DNA of 64,000 nt from Ursus arctos (lineage: Eukaryota > Chordata > Mammalia > Carnivora > Ursidae): positions 6,434,001-6,498,000 of the forward strand of contig NW_026622997.1 of NCBI RefSeq assembly GCF_023065955.2. The letters run 5' to 3'. This document shows positions 44,270 through 55,204 of the stretch, one piece after another. The translations under genes and the position numbers were made by a program. Under the pieces are notes generated by a model that saw only the letters and a list, made by a program, of their open reading frames with translations, was not told the DNA's origin and did no database searches. Every line of letters starts with the position of its first letter. Position 1 is the stretch's first letter.

Positions 44270-44925
44270 ACACGTGCAGAGCATTAGCAATAACGTGGAT
44301 GGACTTTGAGGGCATTATCCTAAATGAAAAAGTTAGACAGAAAAAGACAAATACATATGATATCATTTATATGCAGAATAAACAAACAAACAAAATAAAA
44401 CATAGAAAAGGGGATCAAATTTGTGGTTACCAGAGGTGGAGGTTGGGGGGAGGGGGAACTGGATAAACGTGGTCAGAAGGTACAAACTTCCAGTGAAAAG
44501 ATAAATAAGTAGTGGTGAGAGATGGTAGCTATAATTCTGGTGAGCATAGCATAAAGTACAAACTTGTTGAATCACTACGTTGTATACCTGAAACTAATGC
44601 TACATTGCATAGCAACTATACTCACATTAAAAAATAGATTAGTAATGGGGATGTAATGTATAACATGATTACTGTAGTTAACACTGCTGTATGGTATATC
44701 TGAAAGTTATTAAGAGAATAGATCCTTAGAGTTCTCATCACAAGGAAAATTTTTTTCTTTGTTTCTTTTTCTCTTTTTTTGTGTGTATCTGTATGAGATG
44801 GTGCGTGTTAACTAAACTTATTGTAATCGTTTCACAATATATATAAGTCAAATCATTAAACCTATACAGCGCTGTATGTCAATCATATCTCAATAAAATT
44901 AGAAAAAAATTTTTTAAAAGAAGTC
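44270..44925 (+). mobile_element. L1MA 3' end nested in L1 5'UTR
   Basis: 'ataacgtggatggactttgagggc', 'ggttaccagaggtggaggttgg', 'gtatacctgaaactaatgctac' and 'gtatgtcaatcatatctcaataaaat' are the ORF2 end and 3'UTR of an L1MA-type element, ending in an A/T-rich tail. The strand is opposite to the host element. Confidence 0.85.
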
Positions 44926-44932
44926 ATGCCGT

Positions 44933-46210
44933 CAGACAGCAGCTGGGAAAGTATGTAATGAGGCCCTTTCCAGGGAGCAACTGGGAGATGGGTTTTTTCC
45001 TGCTCCTTCTGCATTTGGTTTAGGTGTAAAGTTTTGGGGAGGGGCGATCCTGTGCCCATTATAAACTTTCTTTGCTTGCTACAGTCCTGTGGGATTCATG
45101 AATGCAAGCCCCATGACTAAGAGCCAGGAGATCTAGGGAGCCATCCCCGGTGGCAGCTGCAAAAGTTAGGATGCCAGATATATCTACAAGCTCCTTCTAG
45201 GAAGATATTGACAATTTGCAGCAGGCTCGAGGAAAAAGTCAGTGAAGGTGTCCACAGGCTTCCCAATCTCCAGGGAGGACCTCGGTCAGTCCCTATGTGC
45301 ATGCTAAAATAGAAACTTAACCCTCAGGCAGCAGCTTTGAAAACATGCAAATAGACCTCTTTCAGGGAAAGACCGGGAGATAGGTGTTTCTTTTGTTCCC
45401 TCTGCTCTGAGTCTCGGGGAGTACACTCAGTATACCTGCTTCTTTGTTTGCTACAACACCGTGGGACTTACGAACAAAAGGCTCATAGGCCATTAGAGCC
45501 CTGTAATCCAGGCACCTGTCTCTTAGGTGGCAGCCACCAAAGCTGGGGTGCTAACATGCGTATAATGAGCTCCTTCCAGGAAGATGCCAATTATTTGGAA
45601 TGTCCTAGAGGGAAAAGATTAAGGAAGTACCCTTTGGCTTCGTTGATTTCTGGGGAAGATGGCAGGCATCCCCTAAATGTGTGCTAAATTAAAAGCCTGA
45701 CCTTCGGGGCGCCTGGGTGGTACAGTGGTTAAGTGTCTGCCTTCGGCTCCGGGCATGATCCCAGCATTCCAGAATTGAGTCCCACATCGGGCTCCAGTCC
45801 CACATCCGGCTCCTCCGCTGGGAGCCTGCTTCTTCCTCTCCCACTCCCCTGCTGTGTTCCCTCTCTCGCTGGCTGTCTCTCTGTCACATAAATACATAAA
45901 AAATCTTTAAAAAAAAAAAAAAGCCTGACCCTCAGACAGCAGTTCTTAAAGTATGCAAATAGACCCTTTTCCGGGGAAGACTGGAAGGTGGGCATTGTGT
46001 TTGTTTCTTTTGTACTGAGCCTTGGGGGAAGAGCCATGCATGGTGAGTCCTCGAGAGCCTCTTAGGAACTGTTCCTTTGTATGTTATATAGTCTTGTGGG
46101 TCTTGTGCATATGAGCCCCATTGCCTTTCAGAGTTAGGTGTTTTGGGGGGGCCCATCTCTTAGGTGGGAGTTTTAAAAGTTAGGGTGCTAAAATGTTGGG
46201 TCCAAATCTT
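44933..46210 (-). repeat. L1 5'UTR tandem monomers (about 3 units)
   Basis: Diverged units start at 44933, 45325 and 45933, each with 'cag(a/g)cagcag', 'tatgcaaatagaccc(t)tttc', 'gggaaagaccgggagataggtg', 'ctgtgggactt(a)c', 'cttaggtggcag' and 'gggtgctaaaat'. The period is about 380-390 bp once the SINE in the second unit is removed. Such monomers act as the promoter repeats of some L1 lineages. Confidence 0.8.
45706..45918 (+). mobile_element. Carnivore SINE with internal 18-bp duplication
   Basis: Head 'ggggcgcctgggtggtacag', tail 'cataaatacataaaaaatc'. TSD 'aaaagcctgaccttc' (45691-45705) and 'aaaagcctgaccctc' (45919-45933). The body has a tandem duplication of 18 bp at 45779-45796 and 45797-45814 ('gtcccacatc-ggctcc'). 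Confidence 0.97.
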
Positions 46211-46468
46211 TCACTCTTCAGGGAGAAGCTGGGAGTTAGCAGTTTCATCCTAATTGTATAGCCCTATGCCAGGGATGGGGTTTATAGCAGAGTGTGTCTC
46301 AGCATTTCCTATCCATTTCAATGTGGGTATTTTCTCATTTGCAGAATTTATAGGAGTCACTCAACTAGTTTCTGGATTTCTTTCAGAGGAAATTGCTTGG
46401 TGAATAGCTGGAGTAGGGGAGTTAGGTCAAGAGTCTTCTCTGTCGCCATCTTGGTGAACCCAAAATGA

Positions 46469-46905
46469 GTTCTAACTTTTATTACACAAGGAATTACCGA
46501 AGTTTTGAAGTTTAAATATGGGGAAAAAGGCATGAATGAGAGTTGAGTAACCAAAGGGGAGAACTGTGACATGCACTGTGAATCGATTCAACCAGCATCT
46601 GTGTCAATATCTGTCCAGTGTGCTTTTATGTATTTCAGAAACTAGAAAACTCGAGTTTTTACTGCAGTTTCTCAATTCTGTGATATCTAAAGTTCTATAA
46701 TGATTTAGGTTCCACTATTTAGAAATATAAATGCAAGAGTTGGAAGCTTTCTTTCCAATATTTCTGCTGACAATAGAGGCATCAGTTTCTCTGTGAAAGC
46801 AGTGTCTATTTACTGGCCTCACGGGATACTAAAAAGCACTCCCCAGCATAACTATTTTGCTGGTGTGGATTGCATAAGGCTCAGCATAGTTTTGGAGCCA
46901 GCTGC
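46469..46905. other. Unassigned sequence, no gene seen
   Basis: No repeat family or exon recognised. Confidence 0.4.
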
Positions 46906-46909
46906 TTTC

Positions 46910-47175
46910 CATGCCAACTACCTGTCAGGATAGTTTTCCTGATCATGGCGGATGCTATGGCTTTGGAGCTGGCCGCTGTGGCCACCATTCCCAATGTGGT
47001 CGGTGTCGGCTGAATTAGAGGAGCTTCTCTAGTTCTGCAGGACTGCTGTAGGCAGTGCTCTTAAAAGACCAATCTGCGAGCTGTTTCTTCAGTCTTCCCA
47101 ACAAGCATCCTGTAATAAATCCCTTCTGCTTAAACTAACTAGGTGAACTCTATTGCTTGTAAGCAAACGTGGGCA
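46910..47175 (+). mobile_element. ERV LTR-like 3' part
   Basis: 'catcctgtaataaatccctt', 'ctgcttaaactaactaggtg' and 'ctattgcttgtaagc' resemble the LTR end at 35690-35816. It contains an AATAAA signal (47113-47118 region). No primer-binding site is seen downstream. Confidence 0.45.
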
Positions 47176-49090
47176 ATATACTCTCCTTGCTATCCCTTTC
47201 CTTATGCATCCTTTTCTTCCCCCCAAGCCAAGTCACCACACATGGATCTAGAATATACAATTCATTCTTTTTGGCCAAACCACAGGCTTTCCCTTTTTTA
47301 AAATGCAACTTGAGATTTACCCTCCATGAAGCCATTTTAGATAGGTTCAAAACACATCCCATTTCCTCTGAAACTGTAACTTAGAAACTTAGTAATGGCT
47401 CTTTGGGGACACTAAGAGCATTAATCAGATTCAGAAACAGAGTCAGAGTACTTCCCCTGGGAAGAATTTTTCACATAAAGTAAAAAGTACTTTGACCTAG
47501 CAAGGCAGATGAGGACTTAAAAGAAAAGCTATAGTTTAAGGCTGGGAGAGTGAAAGATGTGAAAATTTAACTCCTGTAGCTGTTACAGCTATTTCTCTTC
47601 CACATTCCTTATCTCTCCCCTTCCCACAACACCTGGCAGCCGGCAGCAAAACTAGATGGCGGTCAATCATGCCAATGACAAGATTCTTTCCAGAAACAGT
47701 CCAAATCTGTCAACAAAACATCTTCACCTTTCAGGAGGCCCTGGATCCTAGATCCTTCCTCCCGCATGCTTGAGTCTGCTTTAGTGCTGAATGAAGGGCC
47801 CACACCACCTCCTGGAGACGGGTCCCGGCACCGCTCCCTGCTTTCCCACAACATCTCTGTTCCACTTCTCAGCTGTAGACTTTTCATCAGGCCCAGAGAA
47901 ATGGCAGAGAAACACACAGAAATAAACCCACTGTAAGTTTTAAAGACAAACACCAAAGGAAAATTAAATGAGGAGAGGTCATTTCCACTAATAGAATGTG
48001 TGGTGGCTCAAATATGTAAGAAACCACCGGAAATGCATAAATTGTATTTCTCATTAACTGTGATTCCTGAAGTTACTACTTTTGGGGGTATTTCTTTTTA
48101 ACCTGTAAGTGCCTCATTCAGAAGTGATATCATGAATCTTCAATTACCCTCATTATCAGACTTTGGCAATGGCACCAAACAATTCAGAAAATCAAAAGAG
48201 ATAGCAATTGACAATTAAGAATGTCATCTATATTTTGATGTATTTTACAAAACTAAAGAAAAATGCAAGGAAAACTGATTAGTCAATCCTATGTGTTTAT
48301 GTGTTATTTCCAAAACTCAATATTCTTTGAGTAATAAAGTCAACACTTTCTCTAGCAACTCAAGAGGCAAAGGTGTGAAGTGCCACTGAATCAACATTTA
48401 GGATTTAAAACAAAACTTAAGTCAAAGAGATTCCTTCATTGGAAAGTTGGCTTCCTTGTTAAAGATGTTGACCTGCTCCTATTTTAATTATTCTTTCCTT
48501 TAATGAATGGATTATGTTACATGCCTTTTTGCTTACACATGTATAAAATGCTTGTCTCACCAGGAACCAACCAGTTATTAAAAGAATTTAAACATATCCT
48601 GGCCGTAAGTTTCATTTGGAGGCATTCTAAACATTTTTATTATTTGCCACCTGTTGTGTTATAAACATTGAAGAATAGAAAGGCTCTAGGGCACCTTTGT
48701 GAATTCCCAAGTCCCCGACTACATGGAAAAGCTGATGAGCCTTAAAAAGTTGGAAAGTTCTTGAAAACTCTTTAAAAGATACACATAATTCTATATAAAT
48801 GTCACATGGCATCAGGCAGCAATGCTCTTGACTATGTTAACTTAAAGGCAAAGATCCAGATACACTTTTTGTATTCTCTTTTTAAAAAGCTGAAGACCTC
48901 TTTATTACAAATAAAGTTTGGTAACAAACACAAGCATATATTACTAAAAGTGTCTTAACTGCTTCCAAAAATGTGTGAGCACATACATGTTTGAAATCCT
49001 TCCTTTTCATCATTGTCAGAGACAAACTTTTAATTTCCTGCTCTGACACATGTGGAATATCATTTTAAGCAGAAGTCTGCTTTGATGGGC
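47176..49090. other. Unassigned, probably single-copy DNA
   Basis: About 1.9 kb of AT-rich DNA with no recognised repeat or exon. Short open frames on both strands have no similarity I recognise. Confidence 0.4.
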
Positions 49091-49095
49091 GTTCA

Positions 49096-49182
49096 AGCTT
49101 GGTGTGGCTGTTCGGTGGTAGAGAACATTCAGGACGTGGGTTTCTTTCATCGCACGGGAGACCAGACACACAGCTCCATGCG
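49096..49182 (+). other. Possible tRNA-Gly-like relic
   Basis: 'gcttggtgtggctgttcggtggtagag' resembles the 5' half of tRNA-Gly (A box 'tggttcagtggtaga'). 'ctttcatcgcacgggagacc' resembles its anticodon arm and variable region, and 'gctccatgcg' could be the decayed 3' end. An insertion of about 16 bases separates the halves and no clean T arm is seen. It could be chance or an old tRNA-derived SINE. Confidence 0.25.
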
Positions 49183-49204
49183 TAGTAATCACTTGCTTCT
49201 CAAC

Positions 49205-49385
49205 CAGAGGAAGCTGGCATTTGCAGGACATATTCTCTGTGCCAGGCATGCATTATCACATGGAAATCTCACACCTTCCTTTTCTGCCTGAACATACTGA
49301 GACTTAAAGATGATAATTAAAATGTCCAAGGTCAAAGAACCCAGGTCCAAGCCAGGTCTGCCTGGTGCCAGCACCTTGAACTTAG
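49205..49385 (-). repeat. MIR SINE
   Basis: 'ctctgtgccaggcatgcattatcaca', 'gagacttaaagatgataattaa' and 'tccaaggtcaaagaacccagg' are the reversed MIR order. Confidence 0.65.
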
Positions 49386-49985
49386 CCATCATATTATTAC
49401 TTTTTCACAACTGCCTTTACTTGATTAATCAGCCACGTTATTCTTCCATTAGACCTATATGCAATCAGCATTTGGAAGATGAAAAATAAGGATGGCTACA
49501 AAGACAAATAATGCCAACATGCTAAAATAGTTTTTAACGTTTAATTCATACTCAAGACTTCTATAGTGTTTTACCTCTAAAAAGCTCTATAGTTAACTTA
49601 TGAATTAAGACTATCTATTAACTTAACTAATAATCAAACATTTCAACATTTATTTCAGGTTAAATTAAGTCTTGATGTGTCATGAAATATTTAAGCTTCC
49701 CCTGCAAATGACAAAAATTGAGGTACTTAATTTTATATTTGAAAGATTTAAGCATACGCCATATAATAAAAAATCTCCAAAGTCAAGACAATATTGCCAG
49801 GAATATTAGGCTTTCCTTTTTCCACCATAAGTATTCACTTAAAAAAAAACAACCCACTAAATTCTGAAGAAAAAAGTAGTTTAAAAAAGGTGGAAGAATG
49901 GATGAGTTCACATTTTTATGTAACTGACATTACACAAAGAGGTTTCAAGCATCAGTGAAAAAATTGGATGAGATCATTTCTGTGG
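49386..49985. other. Unassigned AT-rich sequence
   Basis: No gene or clear repeat recognised. Confidence 0.4.
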
Positions 49986-49989
49986 ATTC

Positions 49990-50860
49990 CCCATTTTTTC
50001 TAGTTTTTACTGAAAAGTATTTTAAATAGACACATAAAAGTAGAGAGAATACTGTAATGACCCTTTCTGTATCATTCGGTCAATTCAGTAATTATCAATA
50101 CATATCTTATTTATATATGCCCACACCTAATACCCATTTCCTCCAATTACTTTGAACTAATACAAGATATATCATTTCATTTAAAAATATTTCCATAGGC
50201 ATTTCAAAATAAAATTACTGTTTTGGGGGAAAAGCTATAGTATAAGTCTCACACATAAAAAAAGTGTAACAGCAATTCTTTAATGTCATCGAATATCTAG
50301 TCTGTGTTCACATTTCTGTAACAATTTCATGATTTTTTTAATTGTCTATTCAAATCAGGTCCAGAGTCCATGCATCATACTTGGCTGATACATCTTTCAG
50401 GTCCTTTTTAATTAATTAATTAACTAATTAATTAATTAATTTTCAATTTATTTATTGGACAGAGAGAGAGAGTACAAGCAGGGGGAGGTGCAGAGGGAGA
50501 GGGAGAAGCGGACTCCCTGCTAAGCAGGGCTCCTGCTGTGGGGCTCGATGCCAGGACCCCGGGATCACGACCTGAGCCGAAGGCAGATGCTTAACCAATT
50601 GAGTCACTCAAGTGCCCATAGTCCTTTTTAATCTATAGTTTTCCTCTCTTTTTCCCTGAAATATATTTGTTAAAGGAAGCAGGTCATTTCTCCTACAGCA
50701 TTTGAGCATTTTCCATGTTCTGAAGTTGCTGATTGCATACTGGTGGTGTTATTTACATGTCCCTTGTACTTTTTGTAAGTTGGTAATTAGATCTAGATCC
50801 TTGAGATTTAGTGTTGCCTCTTCTGAGATTGTTCTGCTTTGTGATTTCCCCTTCCCCTCA
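49990..50860 (-). mobile_element. Ancient LINE-like repeat split by a SINE
   Basis: 'attctttaatgtcatcgaatatctagtctgtgttcacattt', 'ttcaaatcaggtccagagtcc', 'gctgatacatctttcaggtcc' and, after the SINE, 'gcaggtcatttctcctacag' and 'ggtaattagatctagatcc' follow a widespread old mammalian repeat. I attribute it to L1M-class 3' sequence on the minus strand. Confidence 0.5.
50413..50620 (-). mobile_element. Carnivore tRNA-derived SINE
   Basis: Reversed SINEC from an expanded (TTAA/ATTA)n tail complement to 'gagtcactcaagtgccc'. TSD 'gtcctttttaat' at 50401-50412 and 50621-50632, exact. Confidence 0.95.
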
Positions 50861-50925
50861 AAAAAAAAAAAATGTGGATCATGACTTCAATTTTATACAG
50901 ATCATAACTATTGTAGATGAGGACT

Positions 50926-50985
50926 TTTTTCTGTGGAATTCTTTTTCTTCCTGTGGAATTCTTTTTTTGTTTCCTGTGGAAGTCC
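50926..50985 (+). repeat. Short imperfect tandem repeat
   Basis: 'ctgtggaattcttttt' occurs at about 50931 and 50952 and, as 'cctgtggaagtcc', at 50974; three units of about 21-23 bp. Confidence 0.8.
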
Positions 50986-51014
50986 TTGGTGGGGAGGATA
51001 CATAATGTCTTGCA

Positions 51015-51200
51015 CAGTCTAATGGAAAGAACACAAACTCTCAAGCCCAACCCACCTTAGTGGAAGACCCACCAGCTACATGTTGCGTGGTCTCGAGCAA
51101 GCTATTTAGACTTCAGCTATTTCATTTGTAAAATAAGGACAATCATGACTTCCTTAAAAGGCTGTTGTAAAGATATAAAGCATCAAGCACATCGTAAGTT
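51015..51200 (+). repeat. MIR SINE
   Basis: 'aatggaaagaacacaaactctcaag', 'gtggtctcgagcaagctatttag', 'tcatttgtaaaataaggac' and 'ggctgttgtaaagatataaag' cover nearly the whole MIR forward. Confidence 0.75.
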
Positions 51201-51489
51201 TTTAATTGTAGGTGTTAGTACCCTACCAGTCTAGAGGTCTTGAGGATGTCTCTGCTCTCTGCTTAGAGCGTTGCTTCCCACCGTGTCCCCTATCCCTACG
51301 TTACTTTTCAACACTCCAGTCAACCATTACCTTTCCAGCAGGTGCTCCCAAACCCCCGGTCTGAGCTATCAGCTGCTCCTTTATATCCCCACTGTCTCTT
51401 GGGTTATGAGCATTTATCAAACCACTATTAGCTTCTTGTTTTGCTTCCTCACTAAAATGTGAGCAACTATAGATAATGCCTTTGTGTTT

Positions 51490-52325
51490 TTTATTCAAAT
51501 GTTGTTTTAATTATGAAACATGTCATACCAGAAAATACAGAAAAAAACATATAATTGACACTTATTTACCTTTTACTAAAATTAAGCAATGGTTAATATT
51601 TTATCTAATTGGCTGCATCTATCTCTCTTTAAAAAATAATAATGATATTATTGACCCAGATAAAGCCTCACCCTTATACTTCTATTCTTTCCTTCCTAAG
51701 GAAATGCTCTGAAGGATATTTTTATACATTTATTTCTTATGTATAAGATATTCTATTGCATACATTGGGTCTGTAAGGTTTATGTAAGTAGTATCAAGCT
51801 GTATGTATTATTTTGCTACTTGCTTTTTGCTTACTGATTGTTATACTTTTGAGGTTTATCCATAGTATAATATGTACCATTTTTCATTAATTTTAATTAC
51901 TGTATAGTATTCCATTGTATGAATGAATTAAAATTTATTTAACCGTTTTCTTTCTTTTCACGTTAAATGATGCCTTTATTTTTCTTAAATAATTTTTTAT
52001 TATGTTATGTTAGCCACCATAGAATACATCCTTAGTTTTTGACGTAATGTTCCATGATTCATTGTTTGCATATAGCATCCAGTGCCCCATGCAATATGTG
52101 CCCTCCTTAATACCCATCACTGGCCTATCCCATCCCCCACCCCCTCCCCTCTGAAGCCCTCAGTTTATTTAACCATTTTCTTACTGAGGAACGGTTGGAC
52201 TGGTTCCACCTTTTTATTTCAAACAGTGCTCCAATGAACAACCAGAAACAGTTGTCCTTGTGCTCACATGTGAGTATTTCTTGGGTAGGGGAGCACAGGT
52301 AAGATGTCCCAAATCCTAACATAGT
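51490..52325 (-). mobile_element. Ancient L1M fragment split by a young L1
   Basis: 'ttaattatgaaacatgtcataccag', 'actgtatagtattccattgtatgaatg' and, after the insertion, 'gaacggttggactggttccacc' and 'cagtgctccaatgaacaacc' are a diverged minus-strand L1 3' end and ORF2 end. The young L1 at 51953-52163 is nested. Confidence 0.65.
51953..52163 (-). mobile_element. Very short young L1 3' end
   Basis: L1 3'UTR in reverse ('gttatgttagccaccatag', 'gcatccagtgccccatgcaatatg', 'ccctcccctctgaagccctcag'), about 210 bp. TSD 'tttatttaaccgttttctt' (51934-51952) and 'tttatttaaccattttctt' (52164-52182), one mismatch. Between the left TSD and the L1 tail lie about 35 bases that are not pure A/T, a possible tiny 3' transduction. 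Confidence 0.88.
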
Positions 52326-53440
52326 GCCTGAAATTTTAAGTGTTCAATCAGTGTCTGTTGAAGAAAGGAATGAAAATATGACATATTTGATTCATTCAAA
52401 AATGAAAAGCTGATGGGCATAAAATTAAGCTATCACTAGGGTCCAGTTATTAAAGATATGAAGTTATCCAGGAGGCTTTATAAATGTGAATGGGCTGCTA
52501 TTACTTGGTTTAAGCCACAGAAATTCCAGTTCAAGTGAATTACAGGGGAAATGAAAACATAATGCCAGAGAAAATCAATCATTCCCCAGGTTGACATTAG
52601 CTGTGTATTCAGTTCAGTTTTGAGGACAGAGCTTCAATTTTTACCATGGACAAAACTGAAAGGCCAAGGCAACCACAGGGTTCTGATTTATGGCACCGTG
52701 AGCTGCAAAAGGATCTAACACCCATGTCACAACGAGGCTTTTCACTTTCATGGGAATGATCAAACACTGGGTCAGAGTATAAATAGATGCACTTTGCCCC
52801 TAAGAGACTACTTGGGACACATTCTGTCACATGCTAGAAGCCAACATCAAGATCACTGAACTGTTTAAAGAGCTTGATAACTGATGCTCTTTGAAGGGGA
52901 GAAAACCCACTATTCAGCTTCTGATACTACTTTGGAGACTCTATTAGAAAACCTCGTGTAATTCTGTCATTTTCCAAATTTCCCAGCTATAAACCTCCCA
53001 CGTGCAAAGGCCATGTCAAGAATCCATCTATCCAAACCATGTAACCACCTGTTTCTTCCTTCATTAAATCATTGGCAATAAAGATGCAATTACCTCTAGC
53101 CCAATTAGATCTACTCCCTGAAACTGAGGATGGAATTAGCTTCCCTGAGGCATGGGTTGCACACAGGAATGTGGATGCCTGAATGAATTTAAGGTCCTGT
53201 TAAGAGGAAAGAAGCAGGAAGTAAATCCTGAGTAGACAGCCAACTGTGTCAGCAACAGTCCTCCCCTTTAACTTCCCAACATCCATCTACATTCCTCTTG
53301 CCATGCAAGACACTGATGCCTACATGAAATATATTCACTCCAACTCCAAATCTATGATCTCTAAGTGATGCACAGCTTTTGTCTTCAAGCAGCTCCTCAT
53401 GTTCAAACAATGCACAGGAAAAAATGAAACACCAAGAGAG
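52326..53440. other. Unassigned, probably single-copy DNA
   Basis: No repeat family or exon recognised. Short open frames (for example 52609-52830 and 53249-53446, both minus) have no recognisable product. Confidence 0.4.
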
Positions 53441-53579
53441 CTGCAATTAAAAACAAAAGCCATTGAGACTGGAAGCCATATAGACTGGAAACCCACTAGT
53501 CACTGGCTAGTATTAAGATGGTGTAGAAGGTTGGGGAACTTGGCCAGAAAGCTAGAGTAAAATTCACCACCACCACCCC

Positions 53580-54743
53580 CCAGTCTCACCGTGTTCTGAG
53601 GATAAAGTCTAGCAAAGAAGGAGCCTAAAATGAAAAACAGGTTTCCAGCTCAAGATAATTGTTAGATTTTGCAGCTGCCCTGTAGAAGCTGATTGAAAGA
53701 ACTAAGCTAATACCTCTGAGGAGCAGAACATCCAAGACTGCAGAGACCGAGAATTCAAAGCCAAGAAGGGCCACACCCTGGGGACACAGATAAACCAGAG
53801 CTGAACCAAGTTTCACAGACACTGGAACCCAGCCCCTGTTCAGCCTGATCCTTGCTTTCATTGAAGAAATCATCCCTTTACCCTATGTGCTACTAGAAGA
53901 AAATGAAGGCCCTTGCTGAGGAAGGATATTATATGGAGCTGCTATAGTTCTTTTTTTACACAACGTCAGGCATACAACAGAGAGGCAGGAAGACGTGTCC
54001 AACAATCAAAACAAAAACAAATAAGAAAAACAGGCTGACAGAACATTCAGATTTTGGAAATAGCAGAGAAGAATTAAATTAATTAATCAATGCATTAAAG
54101 AAAATAGAGAAAAAGACGGACAAAAATCAATGAAAAAATGGTTGATTCAGCATAGGATACAAAACAATCAGACGGACGTCATAGAACGGAAATACACAAC
54201 GTATAAACTTAAGGCTCCACTGGAGAGATATAAAGGCATGCTGGAAACTAGAAAGCGAAATTAAAGACAAGTCGGTAGAAAATATATAAACAGAAGCATA
54301 GAGAAAAAAGAACAGTATAAGAGACAGTAGGGCACATAGTCAAAAAACATAGTGATCCAAGTCTTAGATGGAGAGGAGAGAGATTGGAGCAATGTATGGG
54401 GCAGAGGAAATAATAGCCAAGAATGTTCCAAAATTGGTGAAAGACATCAAACCACAATTTTGAAAATCTCAAGAACCCCAAGCAGGATAAATCAAAGACA
54501 ACCACCCAAGTATACTATAGTCAAACTACTGAAGAACCAGAGAAAGCCTAAAAATCTGAGAAATAGCCACAAGAAAAAAGACACATTATCTGCAAAGAAG
54601 CAACAATGAAAACCGATGGCTAATTTTTCGACAGAAACTTAAGAAACCAGAAAAATTACATCTTTAAAATGCTGAAAACCAACCTAGAATTCTATACTCA
54701 GTAAAACCATTCTTTGAAAATTAATGAAATAGAGACACCACCA

Positions 54744-54774
<31 letters not shown>

Positions 54775-54960
54775 GGGGGAATTCATCACCAGCATACTGA
54801 CCCTATAAGAAATCCTAAAGGAAGTTCTCTGGGTTGAAGGAAAATTGTCACAGATGGAAATATGATCCTGGTGAGTGAGCACTACAGGATGAGACCTGTG
54901 GGAGGCCAGCTTTGATGGAATAGCCCTGGGGTACAAGCTATAAGCATGAAGAGGGTCTTC
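53580..54960 (+). mobile_element. HAL1-like element (ORF1-only LINE)
   Basis: The series 'ccaagaatgttccaaaattggtgaaag', 'atctcaagaaccccaagcaggataaatc', 'ctgaaaaccaacctagaattctatac' and 'ataagaaatcctaaaggaagttctctgg' follows the ORF1 region shared by HAL1 and old L1. An A run of 29 (54743-54771) sits inside the coding part. No ORF2 follows, which favours HAL1. Confidence 0.6.
54743..54771. repeat. A29 homopolymer
   Basis: Uninterrupted run of 29 A within the HAL1-like element, probably expanded from an A-rich codon stretch. Confidence 0.95.
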
Positions 54961-55204
54961 ACTGCTGATGAACTGAACTAACCTTTCAGGAAAATGGTGA
55001 TTCGCTTCCTCCCACCCCTCAGCCCCTCTGCATTCCTGAACCTTGAGCAAAAGCAGAATCAAACCTTTCCTTCCATCATGGTCCTCAGGAACCCTGCCAG
55101 CATTGTCCCAGGAACTTTCTCCAATGTACCAGATTACTTTCTTGGGAAAAAAAAAATCATTTTAAGAGTCCTATCTGCATGCTCATTTTGAAGTTTATCT
55201 CTTA

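Larger units (their letters stand above)
43034..46468 (-). mobile_element. Ancient L1, ORF1 and 5'UTR half
   Basis: Minus-strand L1. ORF1 coiled-coil region at 43050-43570, then a long 5'UTR with tandem monomers (44933 onward). It ends at 46440-46468 with 'gagtcttctctgtcgccatcttggtg', the reverse of an L1 5' start ('ccaagatggcgacagag'). Nested inside are an L1MA 3' end (44270-44925) and a SINE (45706-45918). A 35-bp tandem duplication lies at 43267-43336. Probably continuous with 37158-39912 before disruption. Confidence 0.75.
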
